A DNA stretch of 64,000 nt, taken from NCBI GenBank assembly GCA_000702085.1, contig JNKP01000001.1, positions 620,001-684,000 on the forward strand, in the 5' to 3' direction. Below the pieces are notes generated by a model. It made no database searches. It was not told the DNA's origin and saw only the letters and a program-made list of their open reading frames with translations. Below are positions 34,617-44,163 of this stretch, one piece after another (positions within the stretch are counted from its first letter, which is position 1; each line of letters begins with the position of its first letter). The translations under genes were made by a program, and so were the position numbers. This DNA comes from Lachnospiraceae bacterium P6A3 (lineage in GTDB: Bacteria; Bacillota; Clostridia; Lachnospirales; Lachnospiraceae).

Positions 34617-36332
34617 TCAGTATCTTGCATATACCACAAGATTATCGTCCCTGCCGATCTGTTCGTAACCGGCTTCGCGGCACATTTCATCAACTCTGCC
34701 GCCGGAAGGGACTGCGATATATCTGCATCTTATTTTATAGAAATTTCTTTCGGTATAACTGCTTCCGCCATAGATATCCATGCAACAGCTTATTCCGGTT
34801 CCGGAAGGAAGTGCGTAGAGCATCTGCCATTCGGTGGTAACGTAAGAACCGTCCACTTCATCCCTGAATTCCCAGATGATGGCATTTTTGTATGAAGGAA
34901 CATCGGAAAGATCCAGTACGATACCTTCTCTGAATGCGTTCTCCCAATACATGTAGTCGGCTTCGCTCATTGCGGTCTTTACTGGAATACCGAAATCATA
35001 ATCATTGCCGACACAGTGGAATGCTCCGAACCATATAACCACGGCGCTCATAATAAGGCCGCAGATCAGGCCTTTTTTCTTATCGAGTATCATTACGAGG
35101 ACACCGGCCATGATAAAAGTAAGCAGGTGCTTGCTTCCCTCGGTGAGCTTATACATAAGAAGTATTGCCATCAGGAATGCAAAATCCGCAAAGAGCATGT
35201 ACAGTCCCGAGATGAACTCGCTGTTCGAAGGCTTTTCCGTGGGAACTTCCGCTTCGACGGTTTCGTGCTTCCATGTCTCTTCGGACTTCTCAGCCTCTTC
35301 GGTCTTGACGGTTTCTTCCGTCTTTACAGCTTCTTCAGCCTCGTCCTTCTTTTCCTTCTTAGCCTTTGCCGGCATCAGCTTCTTAATATCCATGACGGAC
35401 ATTATCAGCTGAAGAACCATCATGATCACAAAGATCCAGAAGAAAATTCCCGGCGCGGAATCGGATACAAAGGCCGCCTTCATAAATCCCAGGAAATCCC
35501 TGCCCTTGTAATAAAGCGTTCCGAACAGATGATGAACACCCGCTCCGAATCCGTCGGTGAAAAACGTGGTGATGAAATCCGTATAGAAAAAAGGCATCAG
35601 GTATTCCGCGGACAGGAAATGGTTGAGAAGATAATAGACGAAAGCCGTAAATCCGAAAGTCGCTACGGCAAGAGTTACATCAATGATCTTCCTTTCCTTC
35701 TTTGCGGTCACTATCATGACGACAAGTGCAAAGGCAAGGAACAGGATCAGATAAGGCCTCATAAACGTCATGAGCACGGCGAGTATTATCGCTCCGCCCA
35801 GCTCCGTTTTCTTGCCGCCTCTCAGATACGAGATCATCAGTGCCCAGAAGATGATCAGATGCGAGAAGCATATGACCTCGGGCATGCTTGAATATATATA
35901 TCTTGCATTCAGGAAAAAAGAAAGAAACCAGACCGAGATCACCGCAGTCTGTTTTGCATTCGGCTTAACCAGTGCACCGAAAGAGACCATGGCAATGACA
36001 TAAATGATCAGGTTATAGATAAAGACTGTTTTCTGTGTCCAGCCGAATATGAATCCGAAAATTACCCAGGGCCATACCAGAACGGGACTCCATGCCGCAA
36101 AGCTCAAGGAAAGTGCCTTGCTTTCGTTAAAGCCGTAATAACCCCTGGGATAACCGTAATCGATTATCGCCTCAACCTGTTTAAAATAAAACAGTTCGTC
36201 ATTCCACTGGCTTGTTATAAGGGATACGGGTGCGGGAGAAACAATATTTCTCAGAAGTACGCTGAGAACGGGAAGCAATCCCAGAACCGCTATACATATG
36301 AACCCGGAAAGTTTTATATTCTTTGTCTTCAT
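34617..36332 (-). CDS. Polytopic GT-C-like membrane protein with a charged cytoplasmic repeat
   Basis: The 571-aa protein has about ten membrane segments. The first loop carries SQWNDELFYFKQVE with the acidic pair expected in GT-C enzymes. Between segments 8 and 9 lies a ~55-residue loop rich in Glu and Lys with repeated KTEE/KSEE units. The C-terminal ~120 residues form a soluble domain. It overlaps the upstream GT2 stop by 4 bp (ATGA), as in GtrB-Gtr pairs, where the GT2 makes a polyprenyl-phosphate sugar that a membrane enzyme transfers to an outside polymer. This pairing is the main evidence for a glycosyltransferase role. Confidence 0.75.
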   Translation of the reverse strand: MKTKNIKLSGFICIAVLGLLPVLSVLLRNIVSPAPVSLITSQWNDELFYFKQVEAIIDYGYPRGYYGFNESKALSLSFAAWSPVLVWPWVIFGFIFGWTQKTVFIYNLIIYVIAMVSFGALVKPNAKQTAVISVWFLSFFLNARYIYSSMPEVICFSHLIIFWALMISYLRGGKKTELGGAIILAVLMTFMRPYLILFLAFALVVMIVTAKKERKIIDVTLAVATFGFTAFVYYLLNHFLSAEYLMPFFYTDFITTFFTDGFGAGVHHLFGTLYYKGRDFLGFMKAAFVSDSAPGIFFWIFVIMMVLQLIMSVMDIKKLMPAKAKKEKKDEAEEAVKTEETVKTEEAEKSEETWKHETVEAEVPTEKPSNSEFISGLYMLFADFAFLMAILLMYKLTEGSKHLLTFIMAGVLVMILDKKKGLICGLIMSAVVIWFGAFHCVGNDYDFGIPVKTAMSEADYMYWENAFREGIVLDLSDVPSYKNAIIWEFRDEVDGSYVTTEWQMLYALPSGTGISCCMDIYGGSSYTERNFYKIRCRYIAVPSGGRVDEMCREAGYEQIGRDDNLVVYARY

Positions 36333-37270
36333 TTATCAAGATTCCATCTGTCGCGGATTACATACTGAGGAGAATTGTTCATGCTGATATAGATCCTGCC
36401 TATGTATTCGCCGATAAGTCCAAGCATCAAAAGAATCATTCCGCCGAAAAAGACGATTGCGCTCATCAGTGCGGCAAAGCCCATTGCCTCTGCGGGAATG
36501 GGGAAAAGAAGTCTCCTGATGATAACGTAAAGTCCGTACAGAAGACCGACAACCGCGGAAAATCCGCCGATGAAGGTCGCGATGCGAAGAGGCTTTACGG
36601 AAAAAGCGGTAAAACCGTTAAACCACAGTCCCAGAAGTTTCTTCAGCGTATATCCGCTGGCACCCTCCATACGGTCTCTGTGATCGATATCCACATTTAC
36701 GATTGATTTGGTGCTGCGAAGAACAAGACCGATAACGTAAGGATATGAATTCTCATATCTGATCATGTCTTCCACGACAAAACGCTTAACCGCAAAATAA
36801 CTGGAAACAAAAAGCTCCTTGGGTTTGGAAAGCATTATGCGGAGCATCATGTCATTGACTCTGCTTCCGAAATTCCTGAATCCCGAGTGCTTCTTGTGAT
36901 CGTACTTTGCATAAACCGCATCGGCTCCGTTTTCTATTGCATCAAGGAGTCTGTCCACCTGATCTGCGGGAGTCTGTCCGTCATCGTCGAGAGCTACGCA
37001 GATATCACCGTCGGAGTATCTGAAGCCTGCCATAAGAGCCGCATGCTGTCCGAAATTCCTCGCAAAAGAAATTCCTCTGATACGTGCGTCTTCTCTGCAG
37101 AGCTGTTCGATCACTCCTGCGGTTCCGTCGGGTGATGAATCGTTTACGAGAAAAATATCATAATCATATCTGTCTGCCATTTTATCCATGGTGGTCCTGA
37201 TCTCGTTCACCACGGTGCCCAGTGTTTTTTCCGAGCGGTAGCAGGGAATTATAAAGCTTACTTTTTTCAT
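36329..37270 (-). CDS. GtrB/DPM1-type family 2 glycosyltransferase with C-terminal membrane helices
   Basis: The 313-aa protein has a GT-A domain (FIIPCYRSEKTL, VNDSSPDGT, and ALDDDGQTPADQ as the DxD motif) and two C-terminal membrane segments (about 230-295). It ends with GEYIGRIYISMNNSPQYVIRD, typical of the GtrB/ArnC group that loads a sugar onto undecaprenyl phosphate on the cytoplasmic face. The overlapping membrane protein downstream is the probable user of that lipid-linked sugar. The gene lies 16 bp after another GT2. Confidence 0.92.
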   Translation of the reverse strand: MKKVSFIIPCYRSEKTLGTVVNEIRTTMDKMADRYDYDIFLVNDSSPDGTAGVIEQLCREDARIRGISFARNFGQHAALMAGFRYSDGDICVALDDDGQTPADQVDRLLDAIENGADAVYAKYDHKKHSGFRNFGSRVNDMMLRIMLSKPKELFVSSYFAVKRFVVEDMIRYENSYPYVIGLVLRSTKSIVNVDIDHRDRMEGASGYTLKKLLGLWFNGFTAFSVKPLRIATFIGGFSAVVGLLYGLYVIIRRLLFPIPAEAMGFAALMSAIVFFGGMILLMLGLIGEYIGRIYISMNNSPQYVIRDRWNLDK

Positions 37271-37286
37271 ATCCGTCAGCCTTAAA

Positions 37287-38231
37287 TTACTTTTCCTTTC
37301 CGGAGCTTACAAGTCTGTCGTGAATACGTGTAAGTCTGTATTCGAAATCCTTACGGTCCTTGGAATCAACCACCTTTAAGATCATTCCGGTAAAGAGTGC
37401 CAGAAGGCCCGCCATAAACACAAAACCGCATGTGATAAGAGTGGGGAATCTGGGAACAAGTCCGGTGGTAGCATAATCACTGATGATGGGAACCATGAAT
37501 ATCAGGCTCACCAGCATAAGAAGAGTTGCGATAAGTCCGAAAAATTCCATGGGTCTGTAATTTCTGTAAAGAGACATCATCTTACGAATTACTTTAAATC
37601 CGTCGGGAAGAGTATTTAACTTGCTTTCGCTTCCCTGAGGTCTGTCTCTGTATTCGACAACAACATTGTCCACCTGAAGATCATAATTGACCGCATGAAT
37701 GGTCATCTCGGTCTCAATCTCGAATCCCTTGGAAAATACGGGGAAAGTCTTTACGAAATCATAGGACATTGCCCTGTAACCGGTCATAATGTCTCTGATA
37801 TCCGCTCTGAAAAGAGAATTGATGCCCCATCTCATGAGGGAATTTCCGAAATTGTGGAAGGGACGCTTGTTTTCGGTAAAATAAGTGGATGAGAGTCTGT
37901 CTCCGACTACCATATCGGAATTTCTCTCAAGAACCAGCCTGACCATCTCGGGAGCGCTCTCAAGGGGATATGTATCGTCTCCGTCTATCATCAGATAGCA
38001 CTCGGCATCGATCTCCCTGAACATTCTCCTGATTACGTTTCCCTTGCCCTGCTTATATTCGTTTCTGACCACCGCACCGCACTCTATTGCTATCTTTTCG
38101 GTGTCGTCGGTGGAATTATTGTTATAAACATATATCACCGCCTCGGGCAATACATTCTTAACATCGCCGATAACTTTGGCTATGGTCTGTGCTTCGTTAT
38201 AACAAGGTATCAGAACTGCTATCTTATCCAT
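37287..38231 (-). CDS. Family 2 glycosyltransferase with two C-terminal membrane helices
   Basis: The product is 314 aa. The GT-A domain has LIPCYNEAQTIAKVIGDV and MIDGDDTYPL as the metal-binding motif; two membrane segments lie near residues 220-280. It resembles polyprenyl-phosphate-sugar synthases. I placed the start at 38231 because GGAGTGAAA precedes that ATG and a preceding in-frame ATG lies in the GGAGTG region. It is the first gene of the unit that continues with the second GT2 and the GT-C-like protein. Confidence 0.9.
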   Translation of the reverse strand: MDKIAVLIPCYNEAQTIAKVIGDVKNVLPEAVIYVYNNNSTDDTEKIAIECGAVVRNEYKQGKGNVIRRMFREIDAECYLMIDGDDTYPLESAPEMVRLVLERNSDMVVGDRLSSTYFTENKRPFHNFGNSLMRWGINSLFRADIRDIMTGYRAMSYDFVKTFPVFSKGFEIETEMTIHAVNYDLQVDNVVVEYRDRPQGSESKLNTLPDGFKVIRKMMSLYRNYRPMEFFGLIATLLMLVSLIFMVPIISDYATTGLVPRFPTLITCGFVFMAGLLALFTGMILKVVDSKDRKDFEYRLTRIHDRLVSSGKEK

Positions 38232-38275
38232 TTTCACTCCATACAACAAAATACTGTAAATATATGCACAATCAG

Positions 38276-38288
38276 TGATATTATACCA
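38276..38288. promoter_or_regulatory. Overlapping divergent extended -10 promoters
   Basis: The plus strand reads TGATATTAT (38276-38284) toward the SGNH gene and the minus strand reads TGGTATAAT (38288-38280) toward the GT2 operon. The two -10 boxes overlap, so transcription in the two directions should be mutually exclusive. The plus-strand start would lie within ~10 nt of the ATG at 38298. Confidence 0.5.
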
Positions 38289-38297
38289 TAGTAAGAT

Positions 38298-39875
38298 ATG
38301 AAAAAAACATCAGAAAACAAAAGAATATGCAGTAAACCGGGGATAATAAAAAAAGCGGCGGAAAGCTTTAAAAAACACCCCGTAAAAGGCACTTTGACAG
38401 CCCTTCTGTCGGCAGCTTTACTGTCGGTACTCGGAATAGCCTTTTGGATCTTCGTTATCATCCCCGATAAAGGAGCTCCCTCGGGCGTTCCCCGTAAATA
38501 TTACCCCGTATCGCACATAGGCAGGGGCATTCTTTACGATACGGATGTGGAAGGCGAATTCCAGGATTTTATCGCCTATATGTATGAATCCAACGTAAGC
38601 GACGATCTGTTCACCAGATATTACGCTTACGATTCCTTCATGTCCCCTTACACCATCCCCTCTTTCAGAAAATACGGAAAATATGTCACTGCGGTGCTTT
38701 CAGACGTTCCGGATGACGAATTCCCCTCATATCTGATACTGGGCATAGATCCCTACAAGGCATTCCTCCAGTCCTGCAGCAACAAAGATACGTTCACGCA
38801 GAATCTGGATTTCCTTTGTAACCTTGCGGGCACTCACCCCGCCAGCGTCTTTGCGGTAATGCTCCCCGCAGACAGTGCAACAAAATGGAATTCCTACGAT
38901 CCCGAAACTCTCAAGGAAGCAAGGCTTTCCTACATAATGCTCGTAAGAAAATTTGCGGAATGCCCCAATATTCACGTTTACTACCATTCTCTCGAAGAGT
39001 GGGTACTTTATTCGAACTGTTTAAGGGAAAGCGGATCCGAGGACGTGCTTTTGGACCGCACATATAACAACCTGATCGCAACCGATATTTCAACCTACGA
39101 TCTGTCACACCTTCTCGTCCAGGGAAGCGTAAACGATCTTATGGATTCGGTCATCGACATGTCTTCAAAATATGAAGAAACCCTGCAGACTTACGCAGGC
39201 CTTTCCGGAACAAACGTGGTATTTGTAGGCGATTCCATCTTCGGAAATTTCAGGGACGAAACCGGCGTATGTTCATTCTTTGAGGAAATGACGGGTGCCA
39301 CGGTCTATAACCTGGGCGAGGGCGGAATGAGCGCAGCGGATGTAACAGATCCCTCCAATCCTCTCTCCCATGCATTTAATTACCTTATCGGAAAAGAAAG
39401 CGTTTCGGAGATAGACAAATACTACACTCACTTTGACAGCTACAATTCCTTCAGACTGGCCGGTACAAAGCTGCCCGAGGGAAAAGGTGAAAACACCGTA
39501 TTTATCGTAGAATACGGTCTGAACGATTATTTCGGAGGAGTCACGGCTGAAGATTATTACAGCTCAATGACGGAGATAATAAAGGGACTTAAAGATGCAT
39601 ATCCGAGTGCCCGCATCCTTATCCTCTCCGCAGGATACATCAGCATGTACAATAACGGCGGAATGGCCATAGAGCCCGATTCTGCGCCTCTTCAGACCTA
39701 CAGAGACATTGCTGCGCAGGTTTCCGAAGAGTACGGATGTGAGCTTTTAAGCCTTACCGATGATTTCGGTTTTACGCAGGAGCAGACTCTCCTTTTCTTA
39801 AACGCGGATCTCGTTCATTACAATGAAAGAGGCAGATATCAGCTGGCACAGGTCCTTGCAAGATATTTTAAATAA
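38298..39875 (+). CDS. Membrane-anchored SGNH/GDSL hydrolase
   Basis: The 525-aa protein has a Lys-rich cytoplasmic start, one membrane segment (about 32-54) and an extracellular body. The C-terminal half is an SGNH fold: VFVGDSIFGNF (catalytic Ser), NLGEGG, EYGLNDY (block III Asn) and DLVHYNERG (Asp/His). The N-terminal ~200 extracellular residues are of unknown fold. SGNH enzymes here usually de-esterify or acetylate surface glycans. The ATG is preceded only by AGTAAGAT, a weak ribosome site, and the promoter is almost leaderless. The protease gene follows with no gap. Confidence 0.85.
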   Translation: MKKTSENKRICSKPGIIKKAAESFKKHPVKGTLTALLSAALLSVLGIAFWIFVIIPDKGAPSGVPRKYYPVSHIGRGILYDTDVEGEFQDFIAYMYESNVSDDLFTRYYAYDSFMSPYTIPSFRKYGKYVTAVLSDVPDDEFPSYLILGIDPYKAFLQSCSNKDTFTQNLDFLCNLAGTHPASVFAVMLPADSATKWNSYDPETLKEARLSYIMLVRKFAECPNIHVYYHSLEEWVLYSNCLRESGSEDVLLDRTYNNLIATDISTYDLSHLLVQGSVNDLMDSVIDMSSKYEETLQTYAGLSGTNVVFVGDSIFGNFRDETGVCSFFEEMTGATVYNLGEGGMSAADVTDPSNPLSHAFNYLIGKESVSEIDKYYTHFDSYNSFRLAGTKLPEGKGENTVFIVEYGLNDYFGGVTAEDYYSSMTEIIKGLKDAYPSARILILSAGYISMYNNGGMAIEPDSAPLQTYRDIAAQVSEEYGCELLSLTDDFGFTQEQTLLFLNADLVHYNERGRYQLAQVLARYFK

Positions 39876-41504
39876 ATGAAAATCTTTAATTTTTCGGATA
39901 AGGAGAAATTACAATCTGGGATTGATAAGCTCAGTAATGTTCCGGGCCTGATCCGGATTTCGGAAAAAACTCCCGATGCCGCAAAAAGAAAAATCAATAA
40001 GAAAAGACTTGCGATATTTTTGGGCGCCGCAGCATGTTTCCTTGCGGGGCTCATTTATACTGTGTATCTTCTGTTTGCCGCAAAGCCTCTGAAAGAAGAA
40101 ATTGTTTTTGAGCTGGGAGAGCCCGTTCCCTCAGAGGCCTGCGCATATCTTGACGCAGGTCCCATTGCGAGACTTCTCATAAAGCCCGATCTTAGTGAGG
40201 TCACGGAAACACGCCCCGGAGAATACAACGTCCCGATGAGTTATATGGGGCGGGATCTTAGCACCGCCATCACGATCAAAGATACAATTCCGCCGGAATT
40301 CATATATAAGGATGCACCTCTTTATTTTCCCGCAGATGCGGACATCATGCCCACTGATCTGATCTTTGCCGTAAAAGATGCGGATAAATCCGTAACGGTA
40401 AATTTCGACGGAAATCTCATAGAAGAGTCAAGAATCCGGTTTTCCGCTCCCGGCTCCCACTCCGTCTGGATTGTCGCCAAAGATTCATCCGGAAATACAT
40501 CCAGGACAATCGTTGATTTTATCGTAGATACTCTCCCGAGCATTTCGGTTCATGAGAATTTTTATATAGCTGCAGGATCCGAAGTTTCCCTTACGGATTA
40601 TGCCCGGGCAACGGATGACACCGACGGGGACCTTTCGGGCAGGGTAACGGTCTTTCCTGAGGACTGCGATTTTTCGGGCGAAGGAGAATTCGAAGTATTC
40701 TTTTCCGTTACGGACTCCTGCGGATTCACGGACAAAAGAAGTGTTACGGTCCATGTAATGGATCCGGAAGATATTCAGCGTCTCATAGGAAGAGGCATTA
40801 TCTCAAGAGAAAACGCAACCATAATAGGTGCGATAAATGTATATGATATCGGGCTTATTTCCAACGAAAACTTTGAGGATACACTCATAGACCTGATGCC
40901 TACCGTGGTTCATATAGAAGTGCCGGAAAGTGCGGGAACCTATAAGATCGGTTCGGGATATATTACGGAGATCACGGAAGATGCCATTTACATTCTGACT
41001 AACAGACATGTAGTGGCTCAGGAAGATGAATGCGACGTGTATTTCTATACGACGGATTGTGTCAAAGGATCTGTCATCGGAACGGCGGATGATTATGACG
41101 TAGCTGTCATAAAAGTAAAACTTTCGGATCTGCCGCCGCATTTCGAAAACATTATATCAACGGTGCATATAGACCTGACTTATTGGGAAAACCTGAGCGA
41201 TAATCACACGGTACATCTGGGACTGGAAAAGCTTGCAAGAGACGGAACCATAGATCATTACACCTACGGGCTCCTCATTGATAAGGAAGGGGACTTCCAG
41301 TACTTCGAGCCCCATACCCAGACACAGATTTCCATCAGATTAAGACCGGGAGATTCGGGCTCTGCGGTATTCGATGCAAGAGGGCGCCTTATCTGCATGG
41401 CTTTCGGTTATTCAATCTCTCCCGAAAGAGACTGGGGTGTACCCCTGGATGAGATCGTGGAAGCTTACGAAGACATCACGGGAAGAGATCTTTATACTTA
41501 CTAG
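39876..41504 (+). CDS. Membrane-anchored trypsin-like serine protease with Ig-like domains
   Basis: The 542-aa protein has a cytoplasmic N-terminus (1-43), one membrane segment (about 44-66), and Ig/DUF5011-like beta domains (about 75-295, including DTIPPEF and VSLTDYARATDDTDGDLSG). A chymotrypsin-fold domain lies at 335-540. The catalytic triad is visible: His in LTNRHVVA, Asp in DDYDVAVIKV and Ser in RPGDSGSAVFDARG. There is no PDZ domain. It starts at the base after the SGNH stop (TAA ATG), so the pair is coupled. It may process surface proteins outside the cell; the substrate is unknown. Confidence 0.87.
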   Translation: MKIFNFSDKEKLQSGIDKLSNVPGLIRISEKTPDAAKRKINKKRLAIFLGAAACFLAGLIYTVYLLFAAKPLKEEIVFELGEPVPSEACAYLDAGPIARLLIKPDLSEVTETRPGEYNVPMSYMGRDLSTAITIKDTIPPEFIYKDAPLYFPADADIMPTDLIFAVKDADKSVTVNFDGNLIEESRIRFSAPGSHSVWIVAKDSSGNTSRTIVDFIVDTLPSISVHENFYIAAGSEVSLTDYARATDDTDGDLSGRVTVFPEDCDFSGEGEFEVFFSVTDSCGFTDKRSVTVHVMDPEDIQRLIGRGIISRENATIIGAINVYDIGLISNENFEDTLIDLMPTVVHIEVPESAGTYKIGSGYITEITEDAIYILTNRHVVAQEDECDVYFYTTDCVKGSVIGTADDYDVAVIKVKLSDLPPHFENIISTVHIDLTYWENLSDNHTVHLGLEKLARDGTIDHYTYGLLIDKEGDFQYFEPHTQTQISIRLRPGDSGSAVFDARGRLICMAFGYSISPERDWGVPLDEIVEAYEDITGRDLYTY

Positions 41505-41572
41505 TGACATTGGGGACGCTTCTGTTTTGTCACCGGAATTCGGTGACAAAACAGAAGCGTCCCCAATGTCAC
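41504..41572. repeat. REP-like perfect palindrome, copy 1
   Basis: Two 31-bp arms are exact inverted copies around the 7-bp centre GGAATTC. Each arm reads GTGACATTGGGGACGC, then TTCTGTTTTGTCACC. It fills precisely the space between the stop codons of two convergent genes. There is no T-run. The GGGGAC...TCTG...TTGTC core resembles repeats mobilised by RAYT (REP-associated tyrosine transposase) proteins. Confidence 0.85.
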
Positions 41573-42838
41573 TTAATATTCCGCTTCAGATTTTTTAAAC
41601 TTCAAAGCTTCATCCGTAACCACCGACTCATCCCTGACCTCTTCTCTCGAGCAGGGGCCGTCTTCCCACGGGATCACGGTCTGCAGAGGAACTTCCTTCG
41701 AAGGAACACCGCATTCGTCTTCCGCTATTCCCCAGGCATCCGATAAGATTCCGATAAGCTGCACTATTCTGTCTGCTGCTATCTGCGCATTCCATGTATA
41801 TCTGACGGTCTCGTATGCTCTTTGTCCCATCTTCTTCCTGATATCCGGATATCTGGCGGCCTGCATTGTACAGGAAACCAGTTCATCCGTATCATCGGAT
41901 TTAAACACGTATCCGTTATATCCGTTTTCGATCATGTATGGAACGGCGCCGGCTTCTGCAGGGACGATCATGCAACAGGAGGAATTCATGGCTTCGTTGA
42001 TAACCGCGCCCCACCCTTCCTGCCTGTCGCTGGTGGATATGAATATGTCGGCCTTCTCCATGTACTGCCTTACTTTATCGGGAGCCATGGCACCTGTGAA
42101 GGTGACTTTTTCTATAAGCCTTTTTTCGGCGGAGATCTGCTTTAATTCCTCTTCCATCTCACCGGTTCCGATGATATCCATGTGAAAAGGAATGCCTTCA
42201 CTCTCAAGCTTTCCCGCAACATACAGTGCGTTCTCAGCATGCTTCCAATCGATAAATCTTCCTGCCCAAAGCAGCCTTACGGGCTCACCGGGTTTTGATT
42301 TGAATTCCGCCGGATCTTCGTTTCCGTATTCTTTTAACTCGGGAAAATATCCCCATTTGAATTTCTTGCCGGGGTATGCTCCGAAAATTCCGTAGTCGGA
42401 AGCTACATACGCTCCCGCACACATCAGATACACGGGACCTTTTCTGAAAGCTGTGTGCTCTTTGTATTTTGCGATAAGTCCTCTGGGATTATAAGCATAG
42501 AGCTGACTCTTCTTATAAAGCCTTTCGCTTATCCTCAGGGTCAGTGCGCCCTTCCTGAGTCTGGGCATTACAAGGGACATATCCGTTGTCCAGCCCATAA
42601 GCACGCAGTCGGCATCCATGATCTTTTTGAGAGCCGCATCATGGGCTTCTTCCGTCTCATAGGATTTAAGAACATAGTCCGGAGTTTCATCCTTCCAGCC
42701 CATGGAGGTTCTTTCTTCTTCAATCTTTTCCGTCTGGATAAAAACAAAATCCCCCGCGGGGCCCAGCTTTTCCTTCAAGGCCTCGCAAAAGGGAATCTGA
42801 TGATGATTTATGTAATTGGATACAAAGACTATCTTCAT
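41573..42838 (-). CDS. Family 4 glycosyltransferase
   Basis: The 421-aa GT-B enzyme starts at MKIVFVSNYINHHQ. The C-terminal half shows LLWAGRFIDWKHAENAL and DIFISTSDRQEGWGAVINEAM, the glutamate-containing donor-site motif of family 4. No membrane segment. The ATG at 42838 overlaps the upstream stop (ATGA); an earlier in-frame start lies inside the upstream gene. The last ~50 residues are an acidic tail beyond the usual fold. It is the last gene of the wbaP-GT4-GT4 unit and ends at the REP-like palindrome. Confidence 0.9.
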   Translation of the reverse strand: MKIVFVSNYINHHQIPFCEALKEKLGPAGDFVFIQTEKIEEERTSMGWKDETPDYVLKSYETEEAHDAALKKIMDADCVLMGWTTDMSLVMPRLRKGALTLRISERLYKKSQLYAYNPRGLIAKYKEHTAFRKGPVYLMCAGAYVASDYGIFGAYPGKKFKWGYFPELKEYGNEDPAEFKSKPGEPVRLLWAGRFIDWKHAENALYVAGKLESEGIPFHMDIIGTGEMEEELKQISAEKRLIEKVTFTGAMAPDKVRQYMEKADIFISTSDRQEGWGAVINEAMNSSCCMIVPAEAGAVPYMIENGYNGYVFKSDDTDELVSCTMQAARYPDIRKKMGQRAYETVRYTWNAQIAADRIVQLIGILSDAWGIAEDECGVPSKEVPLQTVIPWEDGPCSREEVRDESVVTDEALKFKKSEAEY

Positions 42839-44163
42839 GAATCTCTGCCGCACATTCCGGTGTATATTTCGATCATCTGACCTGCAACGGTTTTAGGATC
42901 ATGCTCTTTAAGTGCTCTTTCCCTTGCGGCCTTTGCCCTGTTTTTTGCAGCTTCGGGATCGGCCATTACTGCTTCGATGCAGGCTCTGAGAGAAGACGCA
43001 ACTTCATCGAGAGGCTTTCTTGCATTGCAATCATAAAGAAGACATTCTTTTTTATCCTCGATGATATCGGGGATGCCGCCGACTCTTGAAGCAATGACGG
43101 GAGTTTCGCAAAGCGATGCTTCCACAATGGAATTGGGAGAATTCTCTACGGAAGAAGGACATATATACATTCCGCACTTGAGATATTCTTCACGCATCTC
43201 TTCCGCGGAGATCCTTCCGAGGAATTCTACTTTACCCTGAAGATTTCCACGCTCTATAAGTTCACCCAGATACTTTCCGTATTCCGAGATCTTTACTTTA
43301 TCTTTAAGAGAACCTATGGAAACAATGTCCTGTCCCGCAACTCTTACCTTGAGCTCGGGCCAGTTGATATCCATAAGCGCCCTGAGAAGGATATGGAATC
43401 CCTTAAGAGGGTAATCCGCACCGGATACAAAAATAATATTCTGATCTCTCGTGATATTTTCGGGAAGAGGCTCGTAGAAAACGGCTCTCATGACTTCGCC
43501 GGCATAATTGTACTTGGCCTCCGGTGCAAGTCTTCCCGCCCATTTCCTGTCAAAAGAAGTCCTGCCGCCCACAAATCCCGCATAGCCCGCGGCTTCAAGT
43601 TCGTTACGTGCTCTTGCCTGAAATTTTTCCTGCTGCTGTTTGATGGAATCTTTTTTCAGAGTATCTCTGAAGGTTGCGGAGGAAACTATTTCATCGGGAA
43701 GGCATGCCATGTAATCTGCGGCAACGGCTGCACATATTCCCTGGAAAGTGATCAGGACTTTATCCCTGCCGGGATGGTAATGAAAATCGTTTCCGCATGC
43801 GGCTTTACCCATGGCAAGCGCATGAGGGTACTCCGTTCCGAATATATGGACAACATCGGGACGGCATTCGTCAAGTATCCTGTTCATCCTGCCTTCAAGT
43901 GCGGGATCGAAAATCTCGGGATGAACGGTATCTTCGCGGAAAGCGTAGAAGGTAACTTCAAAAACTTCACCGATCTTAAAAGCTCCCGTTTTGCCGTCAT
44001 ATTCTTCGGATACGGGAAAAGCTACGGACAGGTTTATATCCGCGGATACGGAAGAAAGTGCGGTCATAAGACCTTCGACCCAGCCTTCCTTGGGAATTCC
44101 GGTGATGCCCAGAACCTCTCCTGCCTGAGGTGGTATGAGATTGCAAAGCCACAATACTTTCAT
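42835..44163 (-). CDS. Family 4 glycosyltransferase
   Basis: The 442-aa GT-B enzyme has an N-terminal glycine-rich start (LIPPQAGEVLGITGIPKEGW), a middle IIFVSGADYPLKGFHILLRAL strand-loop, and the donor-site motif YICPSSVENSPNSIVEASLC. Soluble and cytosolic. It directly follows the polyprenyl sugar-phosphate transferase gene (1 bp apart), so it probably adds the second sugar to the lipid-linked intermediate. ATGA overlap couples it to the next GT4. Confidence 0.9.
   Translation of the reverse strand: MKVLWLCNLIPPQAGEVLGITGIPKEGWVEGLMTALSSVSADINLSVAFPVSEEYDGKTGAFKIGEVFEVTFYAFREDTVHPEIFDPALEGRMNRILDECRPDVVHIFGTEYPHALAMGKAACGNDFHYHPGRDKVLITFQGICAAVAADYMACLPDEIVSSATFRDTLKKDSIKQQQEKFQARARNELEAAGYAGFVGGRTSFDRKWAGRLAPEAKYNYAGEVMRAVFYEPLPENITRDQNIIFVSGADYPLKGFHILLRALMDINWPELKVRVAGQDIVSIGSLKDKVKISEYGKYLGELIERGNLQGKVEFLGRISAEEMREEYLKCGMYICPSSVENSPNSIVEASLCETPVIASRVGGIPDIIEDKKECLLYDCNARKPLDEVASSLRACIEAVMADPEAAKNRAKAARERALKEHDPKTVAGQMIEIYTGMCGRDS

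Noticed and set aside
41504-41572. Rho-independent terminator between convergent genes
   Set aside because: The hairpin is very long and perfect but has no T-run. A related copy lies elsewhere between genes in tandem, so it is listed as a repeat.
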